Shown here one piece after another: positions 45,345 through 56,539 of a DNA stretch of 64,000 nt. The number at the start of each line of letters is the position of its first letter. The first letter of the stretch is position 1. The stretch spans positions 198,068,143 to 198,132,142 of the forward strand of contig NC_071387.1 in NCBI RefSeq assembly GCF_022682495.2, in the 5' to 3' direction. Below the pieces are notes generated by a model. That model searched no databases. It was not told the DNA's origin and saw only the letters and a program-made list of their open reading frames with translations. This DNA is from Desmodus rotundus. Taxonomy: Eukaryota; Chordata; Mammalia; Chiroptera; Phyllostomidae. The translations under genes and the position numbers were made by a program.

Positions 45345-45700
45345 CCTGTCTTTTTTTTATTTACTTATTTTTAGTTATAATTGACACCCAGTATTATATT
45401 AATTTTAGGTGCACAACATAGTGATTCAACATTTGTATACCTAACTTATACGGTAAATGGAGTAACCATCTGTCACCGTCCATGGTTATTAGGATTTATT
45501 TCCTGTGCTGTACATTACATCGCCATGACATATTTTATAACTGGAAGGTTGTACTTCTTAACCTCCTTCCCCTGTTCACCCCCTTCTCTACTCCCCTCCC
45601 TTCCAGCAACCATCAGTTTGTTGTCTGGATCTCTGAGTTTGTTTCTGCTTCATTTTGCTCGTTCACCTCTTTAGAAGTCTTGCATTCTGGTATGTAACGT
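45345..45700 (-). mobile_element. LINE-1 3' UTR (Laurasiatherian type)
   Basis: Second antisense copy of the L1 3' UTR: 'tagttataattgacacccag', 'gtgcacaacatagtgattca', 'tcagtttgttgtctggatct', 'tctgagtttgtttctgcttc'. The 97-codon plus frame at 45381-45674 is read through this reversed UTR. Confidence 0.88.
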
Positions 45701-47150
45701 GTCCGTCCGCGTGGGCTGACAATGTGGCGGTCCACCCCTAGCGCTGTGGGAAAAGGAGGGAGCTACTGCCAAGTTAGAACATGAGCTCTGGTAACCTGTC
45801 AGGTGGGAGGAGGAAGTACAAAGAGGAAAACTGAGTTTGTTCCAATGCTTCGGGCCCTTTAGAAACCTGTCTGAAACATGGATAATGCATGTTGACGTCT
45901 TTATTGGGTTTGTTTGCTTTTTAAAAAAATCCTCTGAAGTGTGTTTAGTGAGAAGAGAGGCTGAAATGACAGCACAGTTAACGCCTGTTGGCTCTGACCC
46001 AGGGGGAAATCACCACCCAGTGGTTCCAGCTGTGTGAAGCTCAAGGTCCCCAAGCTGCCACCTGCAGGCAGGAGGTCACACCTCACAGACCTGTGACTTA
46101 CCAACAGCTGGCAAAGGGGTTCCTGGTTCACAGAACACCTTCGTTATTGAAGGTGGTCATGGAGTCAACTTCCAATGTATCGCTGGAAATCAGAAAACAA
46201 AACAATTGCTTGGACATTCTCCCTCCCGGATGGTTTGAGAATGTCAAAGCGGGCACCGAACAAGGGGAAAAGAGCAGGTGTTATGACTCGGTGATCGGGG
46301 CTGTCCGCCACAGTGGCTTTGCCCATTGTGTGGTCCTAAAATCACTTTCCCTGCCTGGTAATAGCCCTGTTCGCTAATGCCTTTAATGAGTCACGAAAGA
46401 CAAGAGGCGTAGGGACACTGGTGATTGCCATGAATGAGGAACGTGACAGTGACCGTTCTCCTCAAGATGGTCTTCACCAGACCTTTAAGTTCCATCCTCT
46501 AATCCAGGTCACACACTGCAGCTGTGTCTCATTCCAGCCAAGGCAGCAGAGACAACGCATTCACCCCTGCAATGCACTGTTCGAGGGGAAGCGATCACAA
46601 GTTGCAGCTAGAAATCTCTCATCTTGTCATCTAGATTCCAAACATCACACTTCTAAAAAACACAGCAGGATATTTTCCATGATTCACATGCAAAAATTCT
46701 TAACATCCACGAATAAAAACAGCAGGGTTTTTTTTTTTCCCCCTCTCTGTTCTTAATTCCATAGATATCACAAGATAATTTATCTCTCTGTTTTAAAATA
46801 TATTTTTTAAATATTTTTAAATGGTGTGTATTATTAAATATTTTTAAGTGATGTATGAGTCAGTAAACCATCTTTGTTCTTACAGATTAATAGTAAATGA
46901 AACAGCGTGTATCACTTGTGAAACTGGGAAATTCATCTTGATAGTTTTAAAGATTGTATTAAAAGGAGTTTTAAAGTGTTTTGACAGCCTATCAATATGA
47001 TATATTTATTTAAAAATCACTTGGCTATATAACCATGCAAAACATCATTAAATTATGTTAAGCAGGTCTTGGAGGTTTTACAAGATTGCATCTCATTGTG
47101 AAAGAAGTTCCAGAGTCAAAAAATCTTTGAAGAGCCAAAGGGAGGGAAGG
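45701..47150. other. Unique sequence, AT-rich towards the right
   Basis: 46060-46420 is moderately AT-rich, without repeats, and may be constrained. 46785-46860 is a simple AT-rich run of TTTTTAAATATTTTT type. A T-run lies at 46728-46738. Frames of 111-129 codons at 45988-46756 have no recognisable domain. Confidence 0.4.
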
Positions 47151-47155
47151 AGGCT

Positions 47156-47577
47156 GTCTTCATTTCCTGGGGCTGCCATCCGTGCGGAGTAGCACAAGCG
47201 TGATGGCCTGAAATGACAGGAGTGTATTTGCTCAGGGTTCTGGAGGCTAGCAGTCCGAAATCAAGTCGCAGGCAGAGCTGGTTCCTTCCTGCAGGGAGGC
47301 GGGGAGTGCCTGTCTCAGCTAGTCGTGGGTAACCCCGGCATTTCTTGTCTTGTGGGTGCGTCACTCTGATCTCTACCTTCCTAGTCACATCACCTTCTGT
47401 GTTCTTTCCTGTCTCTTAGAAGGCCACTCGCATTGGATTAGGGTGCCCCCTAATCCAGCAGGCCTCATCTCAATCCCTAACCTGTTACATCAGCAAAGAC
47501 CCTATTTCCGAGTATAAGGTAGCATTCTCACCTTCTAGGCGGACGGCAGTTCTGGGGGCCACTCACTGTTTAGCCCG
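47156..47577 (+). mobile_element. Ancient LTR-like dispersed repeat
   Basis: A common mammalian dispersed repeat is recognisable: 'cctggggctgccatccgtgc', 'gggttctggaggctagcagt', 'ccgaaatcaagtcgcaggca', 'cattggattagggtgccccc', 'gcaaagaccctatttccgag'. The length of about 420 bases and a TG-type start fit an old solo LTR. I cannot name the family, and coding remnants are absent. Confidence 0.6.
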
Positions 47578-47767
47578 GAGACTTTCCATTTCAAACACCT
47601 GACCCAGGCCTTAAACGCAGCCTTAACTTCTGCCTACACCTCGAATCCGAGCCCCACACCCCCACCTCCCCCCAGCCCAGCTGCCTTCTGCCAGACCTCC
47701 GGCCCCTGGTACTTCCTGGGAAAACCTTGCCTGTGTCTGTCCACCGCCGCAGCAGGCCAGTGCCTCT

Positions 47768-48520
47768 TTTTATTTTCATTTTTTCATTGTTAAACATTTT
47801 CTCAATTGCAGTTTACATTCAATATTATTTTGTATTAGTTTCAGGTGTACGGCATAGTGGCTAGGGAACCATATACTTTACCAAGTGTCCCCTCTGATAT
47901 TTCCAGTCCCCACCAGGCACCGTGCACGGTAATTACAATATTTTTGACTATTCCCTGTGCTCTGCTTCACGTACTCGTGACTGGTTTGTAACCGCCAGTC
48001 TGCATTTCTCAATCCTTTTCCACTCAGCACCGCGCCTCCTCCCCTCTGGCCAGCACCAGTCTCTTCTCTGCGTCTCTGAATCTATTTCGATTTCTGTTCG
48101 TTTATACTGTTCTTTAGATTCCACAGATGGGGAAATCATGTGGTATTTGTCCTTCTCTGTCTGACTTATTTCACTGAGCATAATACCCTCCAGGTCCATC
48201 CATGATGCTGCAAATAAGATTTTGTTCGTTTTTTATGGCTGAGTAATATTCCATTGTGTAAATGTACCGCAGCTTTAAATAACGCTGCAATGAACAAAGG
48301 GGCGCATATATTCTTTCGAATTAGCGTTTCAGGTTTCTTTGGCTCTATTCCCAGGAGTGGGATCGCTGGCTCATAAGGCAGTTCCATTTTTAACTTTTTG
48401 AAGAACATCTGTACCTCTTTCCGCAGTGGCTGCACCAGTCTGCATTCCCGCCAACAGCGCATGAGTGTTAGAACAGTCCCTCTTTTAGAAGCTTCTGGAG
48501 TAGCCTGTGCTTCTTCGAAC
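47768..48520 (-). mobile_element. LINE-1 3' end with ORF2 C-terminus
   Basis: The longest of the late antisense L1 copies. Reading the minus strand it holds the ORF2 C-terminal codons (48520 down to about 48060) and then the 3' UTR to 47768 ('ttgcagtttacattcaatat', 'ttgtattagtttcaggtgta'). It is 5' truncated. About 65 bases seem to be missing near 48272, where the usual sequence between 'attccattgtgtaaatgtac' and 'ataacgctgcaatgaac' is absent. Confidence 0.92.
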
Positions 48521-48522
48521 AT
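48000..48522 (-). pseudogene. Dead L1 ORF2 C-terminal domain
   Basis: Two minus-strand frames carry L1 ORF2 signatures. One (48522-48166) contains LPYEPAIPLLGIEPKK and APLFIAALF. The other (48199-47948) begins MDLEGIMLSEISQTEKDKY. In a live element these are one frame; here a frameshift near 48200 and an internal deletion near 48272 separate them. The reverse transcriptase and endonuclease domains are absent, so no activity is possible. Confidence 0.9.
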
Positions 48523-48524
48523 TC

Positions 48525-48722
48525 TTCATATAATTAATATCATTAAAAAACAAATTTATATTGTGTTTTTTCATTTTATATATTAATATTTCTATTCCAT
48601 TATTAAATATTTTCTAATCACTAATAAATTTTAATATACTTTTACGTGGTACTATGTTTGTTGTATAAAATTTTATTTCAATACTATAATTTCTGTAATT
48701 AATTATATAAATGACCCCTAAA
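48525..48722. repeat. AT-rich low-complexity stretch
   Basis: About 200 bases dominated by AATATT, ATTAAT and TTTTA phrases, at roughly 80% A+T, directly upstream (in plus coordinates, right) of the L1 5' truncation point. Could be a matrix-attachment-like region; no motif proves it. Confidence 0.75.
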
Positions 48723-48734
48723 TCTTTTACATTA

Positions 48735-48830
48735 CTACAGGTTGACTGTGCAACCTGCGAGGGCAGGCACCCCCTGACCTCTTCGTGGCTTAGTCAGCAC
48801 CGAGCCCAATGCCTGCGCTCGATTTTTGAA
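48735..48830 (+). mobile_element. Possible L2 tail trace
   Basis: 'aacctgcgagggcaggcacc' and 'cagcaccgagcccaatgcct' resemble the L2 3' GAGGGCAGGGAC...CCAGTGCC order. Very short and weak. Confidence 0.3.
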
Positions 48831-51344
48831 CCTGTTGTCTTTATGTCATCTGCTTAATTTTCAGGGAAAATTGTTCCTTGGCAGTCTCTTTGGCAAGTTG
48901 TTCTTTGGCGAGATCAGAATTCTTCTTGATCTGCTGTGGAACGTCTTGCGGGACCCCACCTCCCGTTCATGGTGGGGCCGGGGGCTGGGGCTGTTAAGCA
49001 CTGTCTTCAGCCTCCTGCGCTGTCCCTGGAAGCGGGATCGGGTCTGTGGTTGGGTTCCGTGCGTTCTGAGCAACCGCTGTGCATTGTCTTGAAATCTGAG
49101 GTGGAGCATTTAAAATACAGCTTCAATAATTGATCCTATTGGGAGTTGAGAAAAAAATCAAATCCGACTACTCACTTTTCTTGTTTGTTCTTCCTCCCAG
49201 TTGCTTTTTCCCTTCGATCCCTCACCTCTGCCCCAGAGGGGGAGAGAATGGGGTCACGTGAACTTTGACAAACACTTTTTCTTTAGGTGAGGTCTGGAGA
49301 CTCTTCAAGCTGCAATGTCAGCCGCTTGAAACTGTCCAAAGTGAGAAGCCCCTTTGGACCTAGTCACATACTTATTTATATTCTTTGAAGATGTTTTCAA
49401 TGAAATTGGACCTGATAAGCTTTGTGCCTGATCATTTCAATCCAGGTCTTTAAGAAACAGCAACATTGGCATTTTCCACAGATTGCTTCGTCAAACTTCT
49501 TCTCCTGAAGCCGTATCTGGGATCCTCTCCTTTTGCTGCAGGTACTGGGAGGTTGCCCTCCTGAGAACAGCTGGTGACGGTAATATGTGAATCCCGAGGG
49601 TAAGTGAGACAGGGAGGGAGGCCGTAAGGACTCAGTCTGAGAGATTTACTACAATAAGCCTGGTTAGGAGGAAATCACTGAAGAGAACTCAGGATGCAAA
49701 GTGTTAGTTAACAAGAACAACAACAAAAAAAAACCCAAAACCACCCCAGGAATTGAGTGTTGCTCTGTCCTTACCCACACACAGTCTGGGGCCCACATCC
49801 AGCTCCCTCAGTATCTGGCGGACTGGGTGCCCGCCCCCTGACCCAGGACTGCTGCCGTCCTCGAAGAGCGCCAGCCTGGGTGAAATGGGGGTGCGGTTTG
49901 CCCTCCAGTTGGGGGAGCTGGACCAAGTTCAGATGTCCCTTTATCTGAGAGGAATATTCGTGAGTTTAACACAGTGCCACAGTGGAACAGGGCCACAGTG
50001 GGAAGCTCTCGCGTGCTTTTTCCCCAGAGATTTGAGGACACCCTCTGGTCAGTGCTTTGGTTTCTCCCCCCTTCCTAATTCTTCCAGATCACACTCTTCC
50101 TGGTGTGCATTTCAAGAAATAACTTTTTGGGGTATTTGTTTTTCCAGGCAGCTCATGGCTCTGATTTTGTTTTTGGATGTTTTCCGTTTGCTCTGAGTAG
50201 GAGAGTTCCAAGTCTAGTGTGTGCCGCCTGCCAGCTATTTCCTGTGGAGAACTCTTGGTAAGGAAGTGAGTTCCTGATATTAAAACATGCCCGTGACTCC
50301 AGTGCCCACACCTGCTTGTACCTCGTACAACAGCCGAGGAGCCGGCTGCTCATGCTGGAGTGTTCTCCCCTGGAGTCGAAACCATGTACCTGCAGAGACC
50401 CACTCTGGACATTTAAAACCCTCGTAATCATGTTGACTATCTCATGGCATTGTAATATGCTGAAACATCTCATGTAAAAACAGCCAGGCTTTGGAAACGC
50501 CTGCCTCAGAAAAGTGAAAGAGGCCCTTGTAAAGGAGGCGGCTGAACCGAAAGGGAGGGTTGTCATCCAGGTGTTTGGATACACGGAGGAAAGATAGGTC
50601 AGGGGAAAGTGGATGCTGGGAGAGGTGGTCTCTCTCCTTGTACACATGTGCATCTGATTTATTCACGGTAGTTTCTTATTCACTGTGAGCAGCTCACATA
50701 TTTTACAAAATATTCAGGGGTCAGCCCATGCCGCAGCTTGGTGGGATGGGCAGCCTCCCAGGCTCCACCCTGAGTTCTGGGGCAATCCAGGACCTCAGGG
50801 ACCCTCCCTAGAGTTCAGGTCAGGCCAGAAAGCATGTAATTGCTCTGGGAGCTGGGAGCCTGACCCTGGCCAGATGGACATGGAAGTGAAACAGGAGGCC
50901 ACCATCAGTTTGTGTTTTGAAAGACATCTGTGTCATCTCTCTCTGGCAGACAGCGTGCCTGCTGCAGTTGGCCAGACTCCATGCTCATCGTCTGCACTAG
51001 CCTGAGCCCCCAGCGCACACACAGCCACTTCTCAGCTCAGTGACTTAGATCTGTGTGACCCTCAAAGTGCTTCTCTGCCTCACGGGGGCCACACAGGCTC
51101 CACATCTGCCCCACCTTTTCAGATCTTTAGTTTGCAAATCCGTTTCCGACTCCCTGCCTGTCCCTGTGCACTGGCTTTTTCCAGAGACTCCTTTTCCCTG
51201 GCTTCACTATGGTGCTCTTGCCCCATTCTGGCCGCGGAATCGGCTTTGACCACTCTGTTCTGTGAGTTCGCCTTCCCAGGATTTCATCCAGGACATTAGC
51301 TGCAGACAAGTTTAACGGGCTGGCCTAGGATTACCCAGCACATT
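48831..51344. other. Unique sequence, no gene seen
   Basis: 2.5 kb without a confident repeat; an A-rich run lies at 49720-49742. The 166-codon minus frame at 50153-50653 and the 147-codon plus frame at 49753-50196 lack domains and good start contexts. Not called. Confidence 0.45.
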
Positions 51345-51349
51345 TCCAA

Positions 51350-51555
51350 AAGGAAAGGAATGTCATGTATTGGCATTTATGACATGCCAGGCAGGAAACC
51401 AGCCAGCAAACCGGCCTTCTTAGTTCATCATCCGATTTACTCCTCCCCAAAACCCCATCGGTACACGAGACTAAGGGATTAGTCTGTGGTGTTGTGTCCT
51501 GCTCCAAGGGCCCAAGTGGCGATGCTGACACCCGAACCAAGTGTTCAGGTAATCT
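51350..51555 (-). mobile_element. MIR SINE remnant
   Basis: Antisense, decayed: 'ggcatttatgacatgccagg', 'tagttcatcatccgatttac' and 'gtcctgctccaagggcccaa' roughly follow the reversed MIR. The tRNA-proximal end is uncertain. Confidence 0.45.
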
Positions 51556-52980
51556 TCCTCCAGTATCAACTAGGTCCATACACACTTGGAGAATTTTGGC
51601 AAAGCTGTTCAGGCATTGAGTAAAGAGAGCCCCAGTCTGAGCCCTTTGCTGTTGGTTTTTCTTGCTACCAGTCAACAGACTTACAGGAAATCTTTGTGAA
51701 TGCCATTCGTCCAACTTGACTTCTCAAGAATGCTCTGCTGGCTGCTGCTATAACCAGATTAGCTGAGTCCTGTTCATTTCTGACAGGCGTTTTTTGGCAG
51801 CTGTTATCTCCCATCATCTTTTGGGGAAATGTTTTACATTATATTGTCCGCTCTCACCTGGGGTCCTTCAGGAAGCAGACACTGAGTTAGAGCTAAGAGC
51901 GCAGAGTGTCTGTCGGGATAACACCTTTGAAAGGACAGGGAGGAAGCAGGACTGGGCAGGGGGACCTGGCACACTGTGCTTGACCTGATAAAGTGGGTCA
52001 CCCAACAGGGGTTTCTGAAGCAGTGCTCGCCCGTATGAGGCGTCCTACACCGGGTGGAAACCTCCAGCCTAGCCTCCCAGCTGGATCGTCATTGGCTAGG
52101 AATCGCTCCAGAAGAGCACAGCTTTGACTAGAAAGTTCTGATGAAGCTCACAGCTGGAGGTCATGAGCTCACTAACACACGCCTCACCAACTGGACCACA
52201 AGTCCTTACCTGAAGGGGCATCTCAGTGATACCAGCCCAGGGATTTGCCTGCTGCTCCCTTATTCTGATCTCCTTGGCCCATCACTGCCTGGGAGCTCAT
52301 TATCTTCTAAAAGAATCCACAGGAACAATGGGTGTCATAGCAAGACACTCTCACAGCCGAATCTGCAGACTACCTACAGTCAGGAGGGGCAGCTCCTTGT
52401 GTAGAGGGAGAGGTATCCAATGCACAGCTCTACTTGAGAAGCTGGGGCACCATGTGGGGTGCAATGAGGGAGGAGATGTCTCAGCTCCAGCGCGCACCTG
52501 AGGGGAGAGGCCAAGCTTGGAGGGGCATGTCTTCTGTTAGCCATTTCGTTTGGCTTTTGTTTGGCTTTGGCTGGGCTGAAAGCCAGGTCGGTTTCTTAGT
52601 CTTCGGATTCTAGGTAATCTGAGCACGTATTGCCTCTACTTCTCCAGAATTCTCGAGCACTGCCTCCAGCTCCTAGCTGAGATGGAATGGGGCAGTTGGC
52701 CACTTCGACTCACACCCTGAGAAAACATCTCTCCCCTCCCAAATACTCACCTATGTTCTGGGCCTGCCTGAAAGTGTCTCTTGTTTTCCCTAAGGCCCTT
52801 GTTTTATGGGTGTGGGGCATATTTTGGGTGTTCACTTACTGCTAAAGTGGTGTTAATGTGGGGAGAGGCCTCTTGGCTGTGAGAAGTTGCAGCCCTTCTT
52901 GTGGATCCAGACCTGGTCAGAATAAGCAGTAGGTGGAGCTTTGACCACAGTGAGTCCCCAAGTCATTGCCTGGGTTGTTT
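51556..52980. other. Unique sequence, possibly with an unnamed old repeat
   Basis: 51855-52010 ('cctggggtccttcaggaagc' to 'ggaagcaggactgggcaggg') has the feel of a dispersed mammalian LTR-type repeat, but I cannot name it or set its ends. The rest is unrecognised. Confidence 0.35.
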
Positions 52981-52984
52981 CCAA

Positions 52985-53160
52985 TCAGATGGAAATTTGA
53001 ATCCCAGCTCCACCCATAGCAGCTCTGTGACCTTGGGCAGGTTAACTTCTCTAAGCCTTAGTTTTCTCATTTCTAAAATATAGATCATAATCTTGATATT
53101 TAATGGGGTTGCTTTACATTGAAATGAGGTGATGTGTGTGTGCCATTAATACAGTAACAA
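52985..53160 (+). mobile_element. MIR SINE
   Basis: Sense MIR, well preserved: 'tttgaatcccagctccaccc', 'gctctgtgaccttgggcagg', 'cttagttttctcatttctaa' and 'ggggttgctttacattgaaa' are all in order. Confidence 0.82.
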
Positions 53161-54714
53161 CATGTAGTTACAACTCACTCAATATTGGTACCTGTCCCCT
53201 TTGTCTATTATAATTCTTGTTACTTTTTGGAGCTTCCAATATAAACATATCATTAAAAGCAAGCTTTGCATTTTTGTATCAACATTTATGCTTGTGCATT
53301 CAATAAGTTACAGTGTGTTCGATGCTTCACTTGCAGTTATCTTTAAAATCCCAGGAGATAAAAACAAATGGCTCTGCATTTTTCCTGTCTGAACATGACT
53401 AAGAACCAGGGGTCATGGAGCTACTCGATGATATCACAGTCACAACTGATCAGCAGACACTCGAAGAGTGCACTGATTGGAAGCCAAGATACAAAATTGT
53501 TCTATCCACATCTGTAAGCTCTTGGCTCATCTGTTTTCCTAGGCCAGAGTTCTGTTGGTTTGGCTTTCTTGTAATTGAAGTTCTCCGAACCAGCAAGAGT
53601 CCTGGAGGACCAGGCAGATGGTTGAACCACAGGGTAAATAGCCAACAAATCCAGCTTCTTGGGAGCACCCTTTGCTTGGAGAAGAAGGTTGCAAAACTTA
53701 GACATGAACCTTTTCAGATTATGAGACCTGTTCAGCCCAACCATGCCTGCCAGAGAGCCTTCAAGAAGGCAGAAAGAGGAAAATCAGGTTTTAAAAGGTC
53801 CTCAGGACACAGTATAGAAGAGACTCAGGAGAAGAGCAGGGCTTGACGTGAGCCAGAACACACTGATGGAGGTAGCCATCTTGCAATTCCTCAAGTATCT
53901 TTTCTCTGCAGACTTCAGAACAGGGAAAGAAATTCAGAATACAAGTCCACTGTTTTGATGGAAGCTGTTTTGACATAAGCGAAACCAGGCTTGGCACACG
54001 GCAGGGGCGTGCTATGGCCAAGTCAGTGGAACAGAGCATGGAGGGATTGAGATGGGCTGGGGAAGTTGTTTTGGGATGGGGATGGAGCTGGAGCCGCTGG
54101 AAAGGGGAGGACACCAGAGGGTGCAGACGCTTCATCAGTGTTTGAATTAGGGGGTGAGTAGCATTGTGTGCCTTCTGAGAGACACTCGGGGGTCCCCCTT
54201 CCTTTACAGTCACCTCTAGGGAAGGGGAAGGGGGTGGCCGCCATCTGATTGGTGCCGTGCCAGGGCTTGAGGATGGCTGGCTGGTTGTGAACTCTCCAAG
54301 TTGGCTGCTTTGGTGGAAGTGGGAGCAGATGGGGATTGAGTGTGTGCCTCTCCTGGCTTCCAGCAGCTTTCGCTGTGGAGGAGCCAGGGACATGTGGTGG
54401 GAGCAATGTGGGACTCAGGCCTGGGTCATTTCTGACACACTTTTCAGGGCTGGGTGGCCCTGGGGTTAGAAAAGAAATGGCGCACAATCCTTGGGACTTG
54501 GTCTGCCTTTCGTTATCCTTGTGCGTTGATAGTGGCCTCTTCCAAGGGGAGGCCAAGGGCAACACTGTAAGTGGGACAGCACAGGCATCGCCATGGGAAA
54601 TGGCCCTGGCAGGGCTGCACATGGCGTATCAGGCAGGGGAGCGGGCCAACATGCAGGCCTGCCCTGCCTTCAGCTTCACAGGCAAACCGCAGCAAACGCC
54701 TCTGGGGTATGGAT
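53161..54714. other. Unique sequence, no gene seen
   Basis: Frames of 199-200 codons on the minus strand (53791-54393, 54023-54622) and 180 on the plus (54336-54878) overlap in different frames, which cannot all be coding. The last runs into the transposon below. None shows a known domain. Confidence 0.45.
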
Positions 54715-54715
54715 T

Positions 54716-54947
54716 ACCGTATTTTTCAGACTATAAGATGCACTTTCCCTCCAAAATTTGGGAGGAAAATGGGGGTGCGTCTTATAGTCCGAATGTAGCT
54801 TACCTGGCTCGCTGGGGTGGGGGTGGGGGTGGGGGACGGTGGTGGAGCGGGGTTATTTTTCCTGTTTTCCTCTTCTGAAACCTAGGTGTATCTTATGGTC
54901 CAGTGCATCTTGTATTCTGGTGCGTCTTATAGTCCAAAATATACGGT
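54716..54947. mobile_element. MITE-like element with terminal inverted and tandem subterminal repeats
   Basis: Terminal inverted repeats ACCGTAT...GACTATAAGATGCAC at the left, and the reverse of GTGCGTCTTATAGTCC...ATACGGT at the right. The motif GGACTATAAGACGCAC or its complement occurs five times: 54729-54743 (forward), then complements at 54775-54790, 54886-54901, 54903-54918 and 54920-54935. The last three start exactly 17 bases apart, a tandem. A G-rich GGGGGT run lies at 54814-54835. No coding capacity. The ends and length fit a non-autonomous DNA transposon, perhaps of the Tc1/mariner (Tc2/pogo) group, but no target duplication is clear. Confidence 0.7.
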
Positions 54948-55498
54948 CAGTGTATTTGGCTGGCCAGGGAGCAGAACACAGGGGAGGAACAGAAGCTTCA
55001 TTGGCACCAACCCAGGCAAGAACAGAGGAGGCTGTGGGTCCAGTAGACACCAATATTCTGTCCTGGACAAAAATAACATGGAGAACATGAAACGTGAAAA
55101 TGGAGCTCATAGGAGTGCACAGTGACATGAATATTTTGGCATGTATACATATTATAGACTGTTGCATTAACGTGGTGTTTGGAACCGTTGCCTGGTTAAT
55201 GCTAAAGAGGAAAGATTTCCTTTTGAAGCAGAGTTGGTTTAAGATGATGTTGGGACCGTGGGAAGAATCCAGGAGAGCAACTAGAAAAGAATGCCTGGTG
55301 TGGTCTCCAGGGGAACCTTGGAGGTAAAGGGGCTCCCTGGCTACCTGTAGCCTGGACCAGAGGCATGGTAAGCATCTGCCAGTATGATGGAAGGGGAAGG
55401 GTTGGGTGAGAGGTGAGCAGGGTTATCATGAGGGCTGTCTCCTCAGTATAATGGGGTATGATGGAGGAAAATGAGAAAGATAGCAAAAGAGCATCTTT
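54948..55498. other. Unique sequence, no gene seen
   Basis: No repeat is recognised between the MITE-like element and the SINE; short overlapping frames only. Confidence 0.45.
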
Positions 55499-55499
55499 G

Positions 55500-55723
55500 G
55501 CCCTGACTGCTGTGGCTCAGTGGGTTGAGAGACATCCCACAAAATGAAAGGTTGCCAGTTCGAGTCCCAGTCAGGGCACATGCCTGGGCTGCATGTTCAG
55601 TTTCTGGTCGGGGTACATGCGAGAGGCAACCAGTTGGTGTTCCCCTCTCTCATCAATGTTGCTTTTCCTCTCTTTCTTTCTTCCTTCCCCTCACTCTAAA
55701 AATAAATAAATAAAATCTGTTTT
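55500..55723 (+). mobile_element. VES-type SINE
   Basis: Sense bat SINE with A box TGGCTCAGTGG at 55513-55523 and B box AGTTCGAGTCC at 55557-55567. It carries a second B-box-side block (TTTCTGGTCGGGGTACATGC), a CT-rich body and a TAAATAAATAAAATC tail. The flanks AAAAGAGCATCTTTG (55485-55499) and TTAAAGCATGTTTG (55724-55737) look like a decayed target-site duplication. Confidence 0.93.
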
Positions 55724-55854
55724 TTAAAGCATGTTTGCATGAATCAGGATTTTGTAGGGGGTAAATGACAAGCAGGTGCAGAAGGAGTTAAAGTCTAGTG
55801 AGTAAGACCAACCAAAAAGAAGTTGCTTTTAAGAGTCAAGACAGTGTATTATAG

Positions 55855-55932
55855 AATTTTATATCATATATAAACCTAGAACCCATATAATTTTATTAAC
55901 CAATGTCACTCCAATAAATTCAATAAAAAATG
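55855..55932 (+). mobile_element. LINE-1 3' terminus
   Basis: A short, strongly 5'-truncated sense L1 end: 'aacccatataattttattaa', 'ccaatgtcactccaataaat' and 'tcaataaaaaat'. It is almost the same as the terminus at 43545-43630. It lies directly against, and probably in, the older L1 tail that follows. Confidence 0.78.
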
Positions 55933-56215
55933 TTTTTAAAAAGCAGGACAGGAAAGACCACATGTCGTACAGTTCCATTTATATGAAATGTCCAGAAGAG
56001 GCAGAGGCAGATCTACAGGGACAGGAAGTAGTGGCCGGGATGGGAAGGGCACAGACTGCAATGGGCATGATGAGTCCTATCGGGAAGATGAAAGTACTTT
56101 AAGGCCGATTGACGGTGTCGGTTGCACCACTTGGTAAATTTCCTAAAAAGCATTGAATTACACATTGGAAATGGATACGTGAAATACGCCTCAACAAAGC
56201 TGTTTTTAAAAAAGC
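55933..56215 (+). mobile_element. Older LINE-1 (L1M) 3' UTR
   Basis: Sense L1M tail: 'acagttccatttatatgaaa', 'tgtccagaagaggcagaggc', 'agctctacaggga-'type 'gatctacagggacaggaagt' and a final 'cattgaattacacattggaa' block before an A-rich end. It is more diverged than the terminus inserted at its left. Confidence 0.82.
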
Positions 56216-56539
56216 CTCTTTAAATAGAAGGGACTTCCCACTGCCCATTTTTTGTGATGCCTAATACGTGCCAGCCCCTGTGCCAGTGGGTGAGAACGCA
56301 GCACCGTCCTGACAAAGGCACCTTCCAAATACGGCAAATGGCTCCTGAGAACTTGACCTCACTTGTCATCACTGACTTGCAAACGATGGCATGAGGAATG
56401 AGTGCTTTTGTAAGACGCAACTGGCGGGATTCAAAGTTGTCGGCCCTGTTCTAGAAGAGAGATTAGAAGGGCCTGTGCAACACTTGAACGCTTTTGACTC
56501 CACAAGAACTTTGGGCCCAGAAAGTTCACCTGCAGAAAT
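56216..56539. other. Unique sequence, no gene seen
   Basis: 324 bases between an L1 tail and the start of the L2. No repeat or RNA is recognised. Confidence 0.4.

Noticed and set aside
53791..54622. Two overlapping frames of about 200 codons on the minus strand
   Set aside because: They occupy different reading frames over the same DNA, and an opposing plus frame also spans it. No domain is recognisable, so at most one could be coding and none is supported.
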